Positions 7,830-16,998 are shown, counted from the stretch's first letter. The stretch is DNA of 64,000 nt from Ketobacter alkanivorans (GCF_002863865.1 NZ_CP022684.1:372001-436000); one strand, 5' to 3'. Made by a program: numbers and translations. Notes: generated by a model not told the origin, from the sequence alone.

Positions 7830-8675
7830 TTACGGATTCCAGACAGGATCAACCCACTCTATCCAGGCATCACCAGGGGCCTCGGAGCGAGGGGCGCTGT
7901 TGCCGACATCCACCACTTCGATGCTGAACCCGGCGGCCTGCAGCGCTGCCTTTAACGGGCTGGCAATATCAACGTTCAGCGCCGGGCCGTGCCGATGTAC
8001 AACCAACTGTTTGCCGCCTTTTAACCCAATGTATGGGCTGAGTTTGTCTACCAGAGGCTTAATATCCGGTTTACCCCCATCAATCACCGCCTCCCCTATG
8101 ATCACAAATCCCTGATGACCCAACATATCTTTGAAACGGGCTTCGTCGAGCATCAGGTCGGGCACCGATAAGGATTCTTCGTAAAAGTAGATGCGGCGGT
8201 TGGGGCGCTCCACCAAATAGTAAACATGATAGCGCTGGGCGCCTTTGTCTCTGACAACCCATAAATTCTGGTTGCGGTCATTGCCGTACAGATTGGGCTG
8301 CCGGAACACCGAATTGGCCCAGGCAAAGCTTTCGCCGCAATCGCGGCCCTTACAGGAATACAGCTGCTCGAACTGCGGCTCTTGAGTAAGGTTGTCTACC
8401 CGGGTCTGCGCTTCATTAAGAGACTCAGCCCCGGACAACTCCCATAAAACCGATTTAAATTCACCTTTCAGACGCTTTACCCGCGCGGGCACATCGCGCC
8501 CAATGGAGCGATCAAATCGCACTTTACCAAGGGGCAAACTGTATTGCCGATCCTGATCCAGCGCCTCAGAGACATTGCGCGGCTGTTGAAACAGTCCCTC
8601 GGCAACGTTAGCCTGGGCCCAGCCCGCAACCCCGAAAAATGCAGTAACAAATATTAGTTTGCTCAGAATACTCAT
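7830..8675 (-). CDS. DUF4892 family exported protein
   Basis: 281 residues with a clear N-terminal signal peptide ending near AQANV. The sequence CKGRDCGESFAWAN in the middle holds a likely disulfide pair and is typical of DUF4892. The C-terminal third (VDKLSPYIG...VHRHGPA...ALQAAGFSIEVVDVG) resembles the peptidoglycan-binding OmpA-like domains often fused to it. The ATG at 8675 was chosen because AGGAAA lies 7 bases upstream; the earlier ATG at 8690 has no such site. Envelope location is likely, function unknown. Confidence 0.8.
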   Translation of the reverse strand: MSILSKLIFVTAFFGVAGWAQANVAEGLFQQPRNVSEALDQDRQYSLPLGKVRFDRSIGRDVPARVKRLKGEFKSVLWELSGAESLNEAQTRVDNLTQEPQFEQLYSCKGRDCGESFAWANSVFRQPNLYGNDRNQNLWVVRDKGAQRYHVYYLVERPNRRIYFYEESLSVPDLMLDEARFKDMLGHQGFVIIGEAVIDGGKPDIKPLVDKLSPYIGLKGGKQLVVHRHGPALNVDIASPLKAALQAAGFSIEVVDVGNSAPRSEAPGDAWIEWVDPVWNP

Positions 8676-8807
8676 AATTTTCCTGTCCACTCAACGGTTT
8701 AGAAACTAGCAGAGCGCAGTATTCGATTCAAGCAGTGTTCAACTACGGTGCAAATTACTCTACCATCAATCGCCATTCCAGACTTCAATTACCTTAAGGA
8801 CACAGCA

Positions 8808-9638
8808 ATGGATCGCTCAGGTGCAAAGCGCGTATTAATTACCGGGGGTGCCAGCGGACTTGGCAAAGCAATGGCGATGACGTTCGCTAAACACGGCCAT
8901 CATGTCGCCATCGTGGATCTAAATGATGAGCGCGGCCAAGCCGCTCTGACCGAGCTGAATGCCTATAAAGTAGACGCGTTATACCAACGTTGTGACGTAC
9001 GCAATATCGAGGACATTAAATCTGCGGTGGACACGGTGCAGAAGCGTTGGGGCGGACTGGATGTCATGATCAATAACGCCGGTGTTGCTGCCGGTGGCCC
9101 ATTTGACTGGATCAGCAGCGAGGACTGGGAATGGGTCATGGACATTAACTTTTTTGGTGTATTGCGGGGCTGCCAGGCGGCCATTCCACTGATGAAAAAT
9201 CAATCTGCTGGGCATATTGTCAATATTGCATCCATGGCCGGCCTGCTGAACCCTCCCGGCATGAGCAACTACAACGTATCCAAAGCAGCTGTTGTTTCGT
9301 TATCGGAAACCCTGGCATGCGAGCTGCAACCCCATGGGATCGGGGTAACCTGTGTGTGCCCTTCTTTCTTCAAAACCAACCTGGGTGAATCCATGCGCTC
9401 GCCCGACCAAACCACCTCCGCCAAACTCGAGAAACTGGTGGAAGGGGCAAGCGAACTCAGTGCCGATGACATTGCGGCGGCGGTTTATGAAGCAGTTGAA
9501 TCAAGCCAGTTTCTGGTAATGCCCCACGACAAAGCCCGCAAGGCCTGGGATTACAAGTGTCGCGACCTGGATAAGCACCTACAGGCGCAGTTGCCACTGG
9601 CTCAGCAGGTGAAAGATCAAGCGCAGCGCTCAGATTAG
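8808..9638 (+). CDS. Short-chain dehydrogenase/reductase
   Basis: 276 residues of the classical SDR fold: cofactor motif TGGASGLG (13-20 region), NNAG at 89-92, and catalytic Ser142, Tyr155 and Lys159. An Asp after the second strand (VDLND) suggests NAD(H) preference. The start at 8808 follows AAGGA; an earlier ATG at 8748 would add 20 residues not seen in the family. It stands alone between divergent and unrelated neighbours, so the substrate is not indicated. Confidence 0.9.
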   Translation: MDRSGAKRVLITGGASGLGKAMAMTFAKHGHHVAIVDLNDERGQAALTELNAYKVDALYQRCDVRNIEDIKSAVDTVQKRWGGLDVMINNAGVAAGGPFDWISSEDWEWVMDINFFGVLRGCQAAIPLMKNQSAGHIVNIASMAGLLNPPGMSNYNVSKAAVVSLSETLACELQPHGIGVTCVCPSFFKTNLGESMRSPDQTTSAKLEKLVEGASELSADDIAAAVYEAVESSQFLVMPHDKARKAWDYKCRDLDKHLQAQLPLAQQVKDQAQRSD

Positions 9639-9767
9639 AGCCTGCGCCCCCCTTTAACCATCGCCTCCCGATATTCGACAAGTCAGAAGTTACCGACCAG
9701 GCTGGATTTTGTGATATGCATCACATTTCTAGCGTCTCAATATCCATATCAAAGGGAGCAGTGCCAG

Positions 9768-10862
9768 ATGGTTCTAAGGCAAATTCAAAACATAGTCCAG
9801 CCAGCGTTTACATCTCTATGCTTGTGTTCACTTTTGCTGTTCTCTGGGCAAGCACAGGCATTCGACGTGCGTTTCAACGGCTACGGCTCAATCGTAGCGG
9901 GAACGTTACTGGGCGAAGGGGATGAACCCTATACTGCCGATGCAGTGTCCGGCGGTACTTACGATGATGAAATCCGTTTTGAACCAGAAACCCTTGTCGC
10001 GTTGCGGGCAGTTGCTGACATCAACGATGAAATGACTGCGACGGTACAAATCACTGGAAAGGGAGCCGAGGGCAGCGATGCCTTTATTGAGTGGGCCTAT
10101 GTGTCGTATCAGCTCACGCCGGAAACCGTGGTAAATGCCGGGCGTTTCCGGTTGCCGTTGTTCTACTATTCTGACTTTCTTGATGCTGCTTACGCCTATC
10201 ACTGGGTACGCCCCCCGGCGGACACCTACGGTATCCCCGTATCCACCCTCACCGGTGTGAATCTGGTAAACACCCACTACTTCAATAATGTCGGGCTCAC
10301 CACTCAGATCTGGTATGGCGCAGAAACCGATGAAACTGAAGACGTGGTGGCGGATATCACCAAAAGCCAGGGCATCAACTTGATGGTGGAGTATGAGTGG
10401 ATGCGACTGCGAGGCGTTTATCACACCCTGAAGCTGGGAATAGACCCCAAACCTCTACTGGTTAATACGCCCGGTGGTCTAATCCAGGTAGATCCAGAGG
10501 CGTCCAATACCGATATCACCTATAAAGCAGCGGCTTTCATGATTGACTATGAATCCATCCTTTGGCGCAGTGAATACACTGAGGTCGATAACGGTGAAAA
10601 GGAGAAAAGCGGCTACGTTTCATTGGGTTACCAGTTTGGAACCCTAACCCCTCATTACACCTACTCCCAATACGAAGCGGTTGAAGAGAAACAAACTCAC
10701 ACCATTGGTTTGCGTTGGGATTTCAAACCCGCTGCGGCGCTCAAAGTTGAATATTCAAACTTCCATTATGAGACTGAGGGTGGCTATACAGTAGTAGGGC
10801 CTGTTGAGGCTGACGAATATCGCTCAGAGCTTCTTTCTGTCGCATTAGACTTCATATTTTAA
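9768..10862 (+). CDS. Outer membrane porin-like beta-barrel protein
   Basis: 364 residues. It has a signal peptide cleaved after AQA, then a mature chain starting FDVRFNGYGSIV that is rich in alternating aromatic and polar residues and ends in a C-terminal Phe (ALDFIF), the usual outer-membrane assembly signal. The length fits a 16-strand porin-like barrel. A PstS-like protein gene follows after 13 bases, which suggests phosphate- or anion-linked function, but the barrel's selectivity is unknown. The start at 9768 was preferred for the signal peptide. Confidence 0.75.
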   Translation: MVLRQIQNIVQPAFTSLCLCSLLLFSGQAQAFDVRFNGYGSIVAGTLLGEGDEPYTADAVSGGTYDDEIRFEPETLVALRAVADINDEMTATVQITGKGAEGSDAFIEWAYVSYQLTPETVVNAGRFRLPLFYYSDFLDAAYAYHWVRPPADTYGIPVSTLTGVNLVNTHYFNNVGLTTQIWYGAETDETEDVVADITKSQGINLMVEYEWMRLRGVYHTLKLGIDPKPLLVNTPGGLIQVDPEASNTDITYKAAAFMIDYESILWRSEYTEVDNGEKEKSGYVSLGYQFGTLTPHYTYSQYEAVEEKQTHTIGLRWDFKPAAALKVEYSNFHYETEGGYTVVGPVEADEYRSELLSVALDFIF

Positions 10863-10875
10863 GGAGGGGTGGATC

Positions 10876-11304
10876 ATGATTAGGGAACTTAAAACGCTGC
10901 TTTTACTGTCAGTTATGCTCTCCTCTTTTAGCCCACTCGCTATGGCGGAAGGCTATTCGGTTATTGTACACCCCAGCAACAGTGCCGAGTTTGATAAAGG
11001 TACAGTGGAACGGATATTCCTATCCAAGGAAAAAACCTTCACTAATGGCCAACCGGCCGTGCCAATTGAAATACAGCAACCCTCCACTCATCGCGATTAT
11101 TTTCAGGAAACGATTATTCGAAAAACGGATAGCCAAGTACGTTCGTACTGGGCCATGCTGATGTTTTCAGGTAAAGGCACCCCTCCGAAAGAAGTGGCTT
11201 CCGAGGCAGAGGTACTGGAACTCATTTCCAAAAATCCAAATACGCTCGGTTACATACCGTCTGATATGGTGACCGCAAACGTCAAGGTTGTACTGTCCTT
11301 CTGA
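10876..11304 (+). CDS. Short periplasmic PstS-like substrate-binding protein
   Basis: 142 residues with a signal peptide (cleavage near AMA-EGY). The mature part resembles one lobe of phosphate-binding proteins (PBP-like domain 2): KGTVERIFLSKEKTFTNG and the late NPNTLGYIPSDMV. It is about half the size of a true PstS, so it is not a complete ABC-transporter receptor. An AGGAGGGG sequence precedes the start. It is probably co-transcribed with the porin gene. Such short proteins often sit beside porin or signalling genes; no ABC transporter is nearby. Confidence 0.75.
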   Translation: MIRELKTLLLLSVMLSSFSPLAMAEGYSVIVHPSNSAEFDKGTVERIFLSKEKTFTNGQPAVPIEIQQPSTHRDYFQETIIRKTDSQVRSYWAMLMFSGKGTPPKEVASEAEVLELISKNPNTLGYIPSDMVTANVKVVLSF

Positions 11305-11320
11305 CCGTTACTGCAACGGA

Positions 11321-11358
11321 GGGTATAGAGTCAGCACCACCCTACTGACTCTATACCC
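11321..11358. terminator. Perfect 14-bp hairpin between convergent genes
   Basis: GGGTATAGAGTCAG (11321-11334) pairs perfectly with CTGACTCTATACCC (11345-11358) across a 10-base loop. It lies between the PstS-like gene and the convergent lipoprotein gene. It lacks a long T tract on either side, so termination efficiency is uncertain, but position and strength favour a shared terminator. Confidence 0.6.
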
Positions 11359-11376
11359 ATTATGTTTCCTCATTAA

Positions 11377-13440
11377 TCAATAGTAGGCACCACCACTGCC
11401 CTGCTCCCTGCGAAAATCACAGTCAAGGCTGAAATCGGTGTTACTTGGTTCTCTGATTATGCGATCAGGTTCAGCACCGATCGCCCGCTGCAGAAAATCC
11501 AACCCCGACTTTTGAGCCCCATACCAACTATGCCCTCCAGGCAACTGGATAAAGAGGCCAACCCCGCCACCGGGAAGATTGCCCTCCATCACTGGATACA
11601 TCACATGATCGTCTTCGGTCAGCCCCAACACAAAATCGGGGTCGAAATAATCATATTGCCAACTGATTCGCTGTGCCAGCTCCATGAATCCAGCCCGGGC
11701 AAACGCCAAGCCAAGCGCCGCTGATGCCTCTCTGGGAACGCAGGCGTCGTCAAAACCCGCCACCTGCATCAGATAATCAGGCTTCATAAAGGGCACGTAA
11801 TTTACTGAATCCGCAGGTCCATGCATCATCTGCAGTATCTGCATTAACGGGTGGTGGTAATCCACTTCATTGTCTACCAACCCTGCCAGTATCAATGGCA
11901 GAAGCTGCCGGATCGAGCCTCGGTGCACAGCCTGAAAATACGCATGAGAAGGCGCACCACTCAAAAACCCGATATTAAAGGTGTTATCCATGGCCATAGC
12001 CATCGGTATCACACTGGCGCCCTGGCTGTGGCCTGCCAGCACTGCGATATCATCACGTACGCTAAAAGTAGAGAAATCGAAATTCAGAGGCTCTGTGATC
12101 GGGCCATGACGCTCCAATATTTGCGGCAGCAGCGTCGCCACCCGCCGCAAGTACAGCTGATCCGCGGCACTCTGAATATGGTTGCCGATATTCGCAGCTG
12201 GATTCACAAGATTGTAAAACGTTATCCCCTGTAGATCTGAGGAATCCACCTGAACACCAAACTCACCCAGGAAAGAGGCAAAATCGCTTAACACAGGAGA
12301 GGAGCGATCCCCGGAGTAATGAGGTGCAACGGCCAGAGCAACATGATCGAAAGGATCCTGTTCGTAGAAACCGCCAGAGATGTTAGTGGCAGAATAATGC
12401 GTACCGCCGGTTCCCTCTGCAAAAATCATCGGAATTTTGGGGGTAGCGCCCCCGGTACAACCAATATCAATCGACATATCAACCGACTCAACGCCTTGCT
12501 GCACCGCTAGGCCTGTGGATTCATCTATCTGCACCATTCCACCACCCAACGAGTAAGGGTGAGTGCCCTGTTGCCACACCGGCAGAGCCACCTGCGCCAC
12601 CATAGGAATATGATTGTAATAACCGCACATTAAACCCTCATGCACAATTTCCACGGAGTTGATAATGGTTTCATCGTCTATAGCAGCAACGGCCTGCGCC
12701 ACCGGGAAGGTATACTCGGTTGGATTCATGGTGCGATACACCGTAAACCCTGCCAGCTGACCAACGTCCCATTCGGTATGCCCGGATACATAACCCGATA
12801 CCCTGCCCCACTGTTGCTGCAGCACATCCCAAGTGTCTGCGTTGATGCTGGCTGGGCGTTCATTTTCAGTAAGCGCGCTGATCAACGGCGCCGGCAGTAT
12901 CGGCTTGGATGAGTCATCGAGAATTCCGGAAAATAGGATCGCGCCATACAGGGTATCTGGCTCTAACGCGTAACCAGGAACCGGTAAGAGGGTCAGGAGG
13001 TGGCCAGGTTGATACAGGGTGCTGAGTGGATCGAAATGAACACGAAGTGGAATGCGCTGCAGATATAGCGGCGAATTCTGATCAAGGTTAACCAACATCG
13101 CAACGGCGTCATCTTCCAGTGAATCCAGCGCGCTGGGTAGCGAATCGGTATCCAAAGGGCCATTAAACTGAAATATCACACCGGAGTTCGTGCCAAAACC
13201 ATGCATGTACGGAACGCCTTTATCCAGTATGGCCTTGAGCAACGGATTCCCCGTTCCGGGAAAGCCCTCGATATCTACGGTGCCATCAGGGTTACGGCGC
13301 AAGTCATTAGGCCATGGAAACCCCAGAAACTCTGATCCACCCCACTCCATTTTTGGCGCGGTTCCACCGCCGCACCCGGTCAATCCTAAACACACACATA
13401 TAGCCCACACCAAACAGCAGGTACGCCCCAACGCTCCCAT
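11377..13440 (-). CDS. Large lipoprotein alpha/beta hydrolase
   Basis: 687 residues. A lipoprotein signal ends in LTGC (Cys23). The C-terminal half carries an alpha/beta hydrolase nucleophile elbow GHSQG with Ser472 and a late PGGHSWYG that could supply the catalytic His. The N-terminal half (about 30-330) is beta-rich and shows residues typical of large extracellular esterases (for example LLPVPGYALEPDTLYGAIL). It probably faces the periplasm or cell surface and hydrolyses an ester. The substrate is unknown; lipase or polyester depolymerase are only possibilities. It is monocistronic and divergent from the EMC operon. Confidence 0.75.
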   Translation of the reverse strand: MGALGRTCCLVWAICVCLGLTGCGGGTAPKMEWGGSEFLGFPWPNDLRRNPDGTVDIEGFPGTGNPLLKAILDKGVPYMHGFGTNSGVIFQFNGPLDTDSLPSALDSLEDDAVAMLVNLDQNSPLYLQRIPLRVHFDPLSTLYQPGHLLTLLPVPGYALEPDTLYGAILFSGILDDSSKPILPAPLISALTENERPASINADTWDVLQQQWGRVSGYVSGHTEWDVGQLAGFTVYRTMNPTEYTFPVAQAVAAIDDETIINSVEIVHEGLMCGYYNHIPMVAQVALPVWQQGTHPYSLGGGMVQIDESTGLAVQQGVESVDMSIDIGCTGGATPKIPMIFAEGTGGTHYSATNISGGFYEQDPFDHVALAVAPHYSGDRSSPVLSDFASFLGEFGVQVDSSDLQGITFYNLVNPAANIGNHIQSAADQLYLRRVATLLPQILERHGPITEPLNFDFSTFSVRDDIAVLAGHSQGASVIPMAMAMDNTFNIGFLSGAPSHAYFQAVHRGSIRQLLPLILAGLVDNEVDYHHPLMQILQMMHGPADSVNYVPFMKPDYLMQVAGFDDACVPREASAALGLAFARAGFMELAQRISWQYDYFDPDFVLGLTEDDHVMYPVMEGNLPGGGVGLFIQLPGGHSWYGAQKSGLDFLQRAIGAEPDRIIREPSNTDFSLDCDFRREQGSGGAYY

Positions 13441-13624
13441 TTAAAAGTCCTTTTTTATAATTTGATGATGATTTTTTTGCCAAAATTACGTCTAGTTAGA
13501 ATAACAACAAGCTGGCTAAATGAACTATCACCCGTTTGGGTGAGTTTCAATTATGCGCTAATCTATATAGTCGTGACTGTTGGTCCACTATATAATCTAC
13601 CCTTCTTAAGTGGGGGCCGGTAAA
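13441..13624. promoter_or_regulatory. Divergent control region with two dyads
   Basis: This region lies between the lipoprotein gene and the EMC operon. TCACCC-GTTT-GGGTGA (13528-13543) is a perfect small hairpin. TATATAGT (13564-13571) and ACTATATA (13587-13594) form a perfect 8-bp inverted repeat with a 15-base spacer that itself partly pairs (GTGAC/GTCCAC). The second looks like an operator for a dimeric regulator or a hairpin in the EMC leader. I saw no B12-box-like or other riboswitch consensus, although the downstream mutase needs cobalamin. Confidence 0.4.
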
Positions 13625-13759
13625 ATGTGTGGCTTCTTCTATTCTGTCTTTTCACCTCAACACTGCAAAAAATCGTCTAACATCAGATATTTGCAGAGGC
13701 TTGAGTTGAAATTAAAACGCTTGTTTAAAGGACCTTTTAAGGGCACGGGTAACGCATGA
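13625..13759 (+). CDS. Possible 44-residue leader peptide of the EMC operon
   Basis: A short frame starting MCGFFYSVFSPQ, with a GGGGGCC sequence 6 bases before the ATG and its TGA stop overlapping the ATG of the next gene (ATGA at 13756-13759). The next gene's own ribosome-binding site is poor (AAGGG about 15 bases away), so translation of this frame could be what delivers ribosomes to it. The C-terminal half is basic (KLKRLFKG). No known family; the overlap is the main evidence. Confidence 0.35.
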   Translation: MCGFFYSVFSPQHCKKSSNIRYLQRLELKLKRLFKGPFKGTGNA

Positions 13760-15186
13760 AACTGACACTGACCGATTCTGACACCCAATCCATTCTGGCC
13801 AGACTGGCTGAATCCAACCAGAAACACAGCACCCTTTACCCGGGCGATTCATCTGACCGACAACAGGTGCACACCGTGTATGGTGGAGCCAACCTGTACA
13901 AAGCCGGCGCAGCACAAAAGCTGGGCAGCCTGGCTCTGCGGGCACTGGACACCTACGCCCCTGATTTTTGTACACTTGCCCGGGTTTTGGGCATGACCGG
14001 CTCAGACTCCCTGCCCACCACAGCCGCAGAGGCCAAAGTGCTGGGCGAAGCCGTGGCAGCCGAACCTGAAAAAATGAAAGAAGCCAACCCCGCAGCCTGG
14101 TTGGCTTATACCGTATACGATCGAGTGGTGAAAAAGCTCAGCAGCGAGCCCATTGAAGACAGCCGCATCGACTTTGAAGATGGCTACGGCAACCGCCCTG
14201 ATGCAGAAGAAGACGCCGACGCCGTGCGCACTGCAGAAGAAGTCGCCAAAGGCATGGAAGCAGGCACCCTGCCCCCCTTCATCGGTATTCGCATCAAAAC
14301 CTTTACCGAGGAATGTCGTGAGCGCTCCGTGCGTACCCTGGATCTGTTCCTGACCCGCTTGGCTGAAGTAACCGGTGGCAAACTGCCAGCGAACTTTATC
14401 ATCACCCTGCCCAAGGTAACCCATCCAGAGCAAGTGGCCGCCCTGGCAGACCTGCTGGACATAATTGAAGCAAAATGCGGCTACGAAGCAGGCTCTCTTA
14501 AACTCGAGATCATGATTGAAACCACTCAGGCCATCATTGATGCCGATGGTTCCAACCAGGTTCGTGTACTCGCCGCTGCCGCCCGTGGCCGCTGCCGATC
14601 TGCCATTTTCGGCACTTACGACTACACAGCCACCTGCAACATCACTGCAGCGCATCAGACTCATACCCATCCGGCTTCTGATTTCGCCCGTCATGTCCTG
14701 CAAGTAGCGTGTGCCGGTACCGGTCTCACCATCAGTGATGGTGCTACCACTGTAATGCCCATCGGCCCCCACAAAGGCGAATTGACTACGCAGCAAGTTC
14801 TGGAAAACACCGCTGTGACCCACTCAGCCTGGAAACTGCACTACGACAATATCCAGCATTCCCTGCGCCACGCCTATTACCAAGGCTGGGATCTGAACCC
14901 AGGCCAATTGCCCATCCGCTATGCGGCTGTATACGCCTTCTTCCTCGAAGGCTTGCCGGATGCCTCCAAGCGCTTGGAAGCCTTCATCGGTAAAGCTGCA
15001 CAAGCCACTCTGGTAGGCAATACATTCGATGACGCTGCAACTGGCCAAGGTCTGCTGAACTTTTTCCTGCGTGGTATCGCTTGTGGAGCCATCACAGAGC
15101 AAGAAGCCGCCTCCACCGGTATCACCATGGCAGAACTGAAGTCACGTTCCTTTGTGCATATCGTTGCCAATCGCGCCCACGCATAG
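13756..15186 (+). CDS. CitE/HpcH-type aldolase-like protein in EMC operon
   Basis: 476 residues. It shows features of the HpcH/HpaI/CitE TIM-barrel superfamily: DFEDGYG at 139-145, LPKV, EIMIETTQAI with the likely metal-binding Glu, and a late FGTYDYTATCNI block. It is much longer than malyl-CoA lyases (about 320) and most resembles the family I remember as DUF6986, found beside actinobacterial EMC genes. Position suggests a role with C4-C5 CoA esters, perhaps the beta-methylmalyl-CoA or malyl-CoA cleavage missing from this operon, but no activity is established. First substantial gene of a five-gene forward operon; a 113-base gap with CTGATATT direct repeats follows. Confidence 0.7.
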   Translation: MKLTLTDSDTQSILARLAESNQKHSTLYPGDSSDRQQVHTVYGGANLYKAGAAQKLGSLALRALDTYAPDFCTLARVLGMTGSDSLPTTAAEAKVLGEAVAAEPEKMKEANPAAWLAYTVYDRVVKKLSSEPIEDSRIDFEDGYGNRPDAEEDADAVRTAEEVAKGMEAGTLPPFIGIRIKTFTEECRERSVRTLDLFLTRLAEVTGGKLPANFIITLPKVTHPEQVAALADLLDIIEAKCGYEAGSLKLEIMIETTQAIIDADGSNQVRVLAAAARGRCRSAIFGTYDYTATCNITAAHQTHTHPASDFARHVLQVACAGTGLTISDGATTVMPIGPHKGELTTQQVLENTAVTHSAWKLHYDNIQHSLRHAYYQGWDLNPGQLPIRYAAVYAFFLEGLPDASKRLEAFIGKAAQATLVGNTFDDAATGQGLLNFFLRGIACGAITEQEAASTGITMAELKSRSFVHIVANRAHA

Positions 15187-15299
15187 TGGGCCAACGTCTG
15201 AAAACTGGACGTAAAATAGACGATATAACACTGATATTGATCTGATATTAAGGGTGCGCAATAGTCGTACCCTGTACTACCCATTCAACGGAGATCCAC

Positions 15300-16967
15300 A
15301 TGTCTTCTATCGAACAAGCACGTACCCTGATCGACCAAGCTCAGACCTCATTAAACGCTGCTCTCAGCCACCTGAAAGCCTGCAGCAGCGTCGATGGCCG
15401 TGTGTCTGGCTCCAAACTGGATGAGAAGCAACTGGCTTGTTACGAAGTCGCATACTGTGAAGCTGAGATCACCGCTGCCAAAGTCATGCTGGGTTACAGC
15501 GATCAGGTTTCAGCCGCAAAAGGTGGCGAAACAGATCGCATCGAAGAACGCCTGGCGCTGCAGTACGCAGCAGAAGCATTGCAAAATGTGCGTGGTCGCT
15601 TCAATGCACGTCGGGCTGACTACGGCTTTACCCGTGAGCAACTGGCCGCCACCCTGGATTCCGATGAAGTCGACGCATTCATCAACCAATACCTGTCCAC
15701 CGAAAGCCTAGAGGCCGTTGGTAAGGCCATCCTGCAAAACGAAGGCTTCACCGGCGAATATATGCTGGATCATGAGAAGGAAATGATGCGGGATCAGTTC
15801 CGTGCCTTCGCCACCGATGTGGTTATGCCATTGGCGGAGCACATTCACACCAAAGATCTCGACATCCCCGACGAGATACTGAAACCGTTGGTTGAACTGG
15901 GCTGTTTTGGTCTGTCTATTCCTATGCAATACGGTGGCATCCAGCCAGACGACAGCGAAGACAACCTGGGCATGATCGTCGTTACCGAAGAACTCTCCCG
16001 TGGCTCGCTGGGCGCAGCAGGCAGCTTGATCACCCGTCCCGAGATCATGGCCCGAGCGCTGCTTAAAGGTGGCACCGAAGAACAGAAACAACATTGGTTG
16101 CCCAAACTGGCGCAGGCCGAGCCGTTGAACGCGGTTGCAGTAACCGAACCCAACTTCGGTTCTGATGTGGCATCCATGAAACTGAAGGCGACCCAGGTAG
16201 ACGGTGGCTGGGTGTTGGACGGCGAAAAAACCTGGTGTACCTTCGCCGGTCGTGCTGGCGTGTTACTAACACTGGCCCGCACCAACCCAGACATGAGTTC
16301 CGGCCATAAAGGCCTCACCATGTTCCTGGTAGAAAAACCGACATCCCCCGGGCATGCTTTTGCCTACGAACAACCCAATGGGGGCACCATTACCGGCAAG
16401 GCTATATCGACCATTGGCTATCGGGGCATGCACTCTTTCACCGTATTCTTCGATAACTACTTTGTGCCTGATTCTCACGTGTTGGGTGGCGCAGAAGGCA
16501 TCGGCAAAGGCTTCTATTACACCATGGCCGGTTTTGCAGGTGGCCGCATCCAAACCGCTGCACGCGCCACAGGTGTAATGCAGGCTGCGTTTGAGCGCGC
16601 GCTGGATTACTCAAGGGAGCGCGTAGTATTCGGCAAGGCCATTGGCGAATATCAACTGACCCTGGTGAAAATCGCACGCATGGCCATGATGCTGCAAGTG
16701 TCGCGACAGTTCACCTATCATGTTGCCCGCCTGATGGACGAAGGCAAAGGCCAGATGGAAGCCAGCCTCGTTAAGCTCTATTCCTGCAAATCATCTGAAT
16801 GGTTGTGCCGCGAAGCCATGCAAATTCACGGCGGCATGGGCTACGCAGAAGAATCCTCAGTAAGTCGTTACTTCATCGACTCCCGAGTGCTGTCAATTTT
16901 CGAGGGCGCCGAAGAAACCCTGGCTCTGAAAGTGATCGCAAAGGCACTGGTGGATAACGCGGCATAA
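15300..16967 (+). CDS. mcd: Methylsuccinyl-CoA dehydrogenase
   Basis: 555 residues. It has the acyl-CoA dehydrogenase fold (EEQKQHWLPKLAQAEPLNAVAVTEPNFGSD in parts, IHGGMGYAEE and FEGAEETLAL near the C-terminus) preceded by about 150 extra residues. That N-terminal extension distinguishes methylsuccinyl-CoA dehydrogenases from beta-oxidation enzymes (about 380). The enzyme oxidises (2S)-methylsuccinyl-CoA to mesaconyl-CoA in the EMC pathway, passing electrons to ETF. A CGGAGAT site precedes the start. Context with ecm and the hydratase makes this assignment much stronger than the sequence family alone. Confidence 0.85.
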   Translation: MSSIEQARTLIDQAQTSLNAALSHLKACSSVDGRVSGSKLDEKQLACYEVAYCEAEITAAKVMLGYSDQVSAAKGGETDRIEERLALQYAAEALQNVRGRFNARRADYGFTREQLAATLDSDEVDAFINQYLSTESLEAVGKAILQNEGFTGEYMLDHEKEMMRDQFRAFATDVVMPLAEHIHTKDLDIPDEILKPLVELGCFGLSIPMQYGGIQPDDSEDNLGMIVVTEELSRGSLGAAGSLITRPEIMARALLKGGTEEQKQHWLPKLAQAEPLNAVAVTEPNFGSDVASMKLKATQVDGGWVLDGEKTWCTFAGRAGVLLTLARTNPDMSSGHKGLTMFLVEKPTSPGHAFAYEQPNGGTITGKAISTIGYRGMHSFTVFFDNYFVPDSHVLGGAEGIGKGFYYTMAGFAGGRIQTAARATGVMQAAFERALDYSRERVVFGKAIGEYQLTLVKIARMAMMLQVSRQFTYHVARLMDEGKGQMEASLVKLYSCKSSEWLCREAMQIHGGMGYAEESSVSRYFIDSRVLSIFEGAEETLALKVIAKALVDNAA

Positions 16968-16998
16968 GCATCGCAGTTCAATCGATAAGGAACACAGT

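Noticed and set aside
13441..13755. Cobalamin riboswitch before the B12-dependent mutase operon
   Set aside because: I looked for a B12-box-like consensus and an extended fold and saw only two simple dyads and a short frame.
13625..13759. N-terminus MCGFF as a glutamine amidotransferase start
   Set aside because: The similarity to an asparagine synthetase N-terminus is only two to three residues and the frame is 44 codons long.
14002..14823. 273-codon reverse frame inside the aldolase-like gene
   Set aside because: Antisense shadow: Phe/Gly-rich reading of the forward gene, with no ribosome-binding site.
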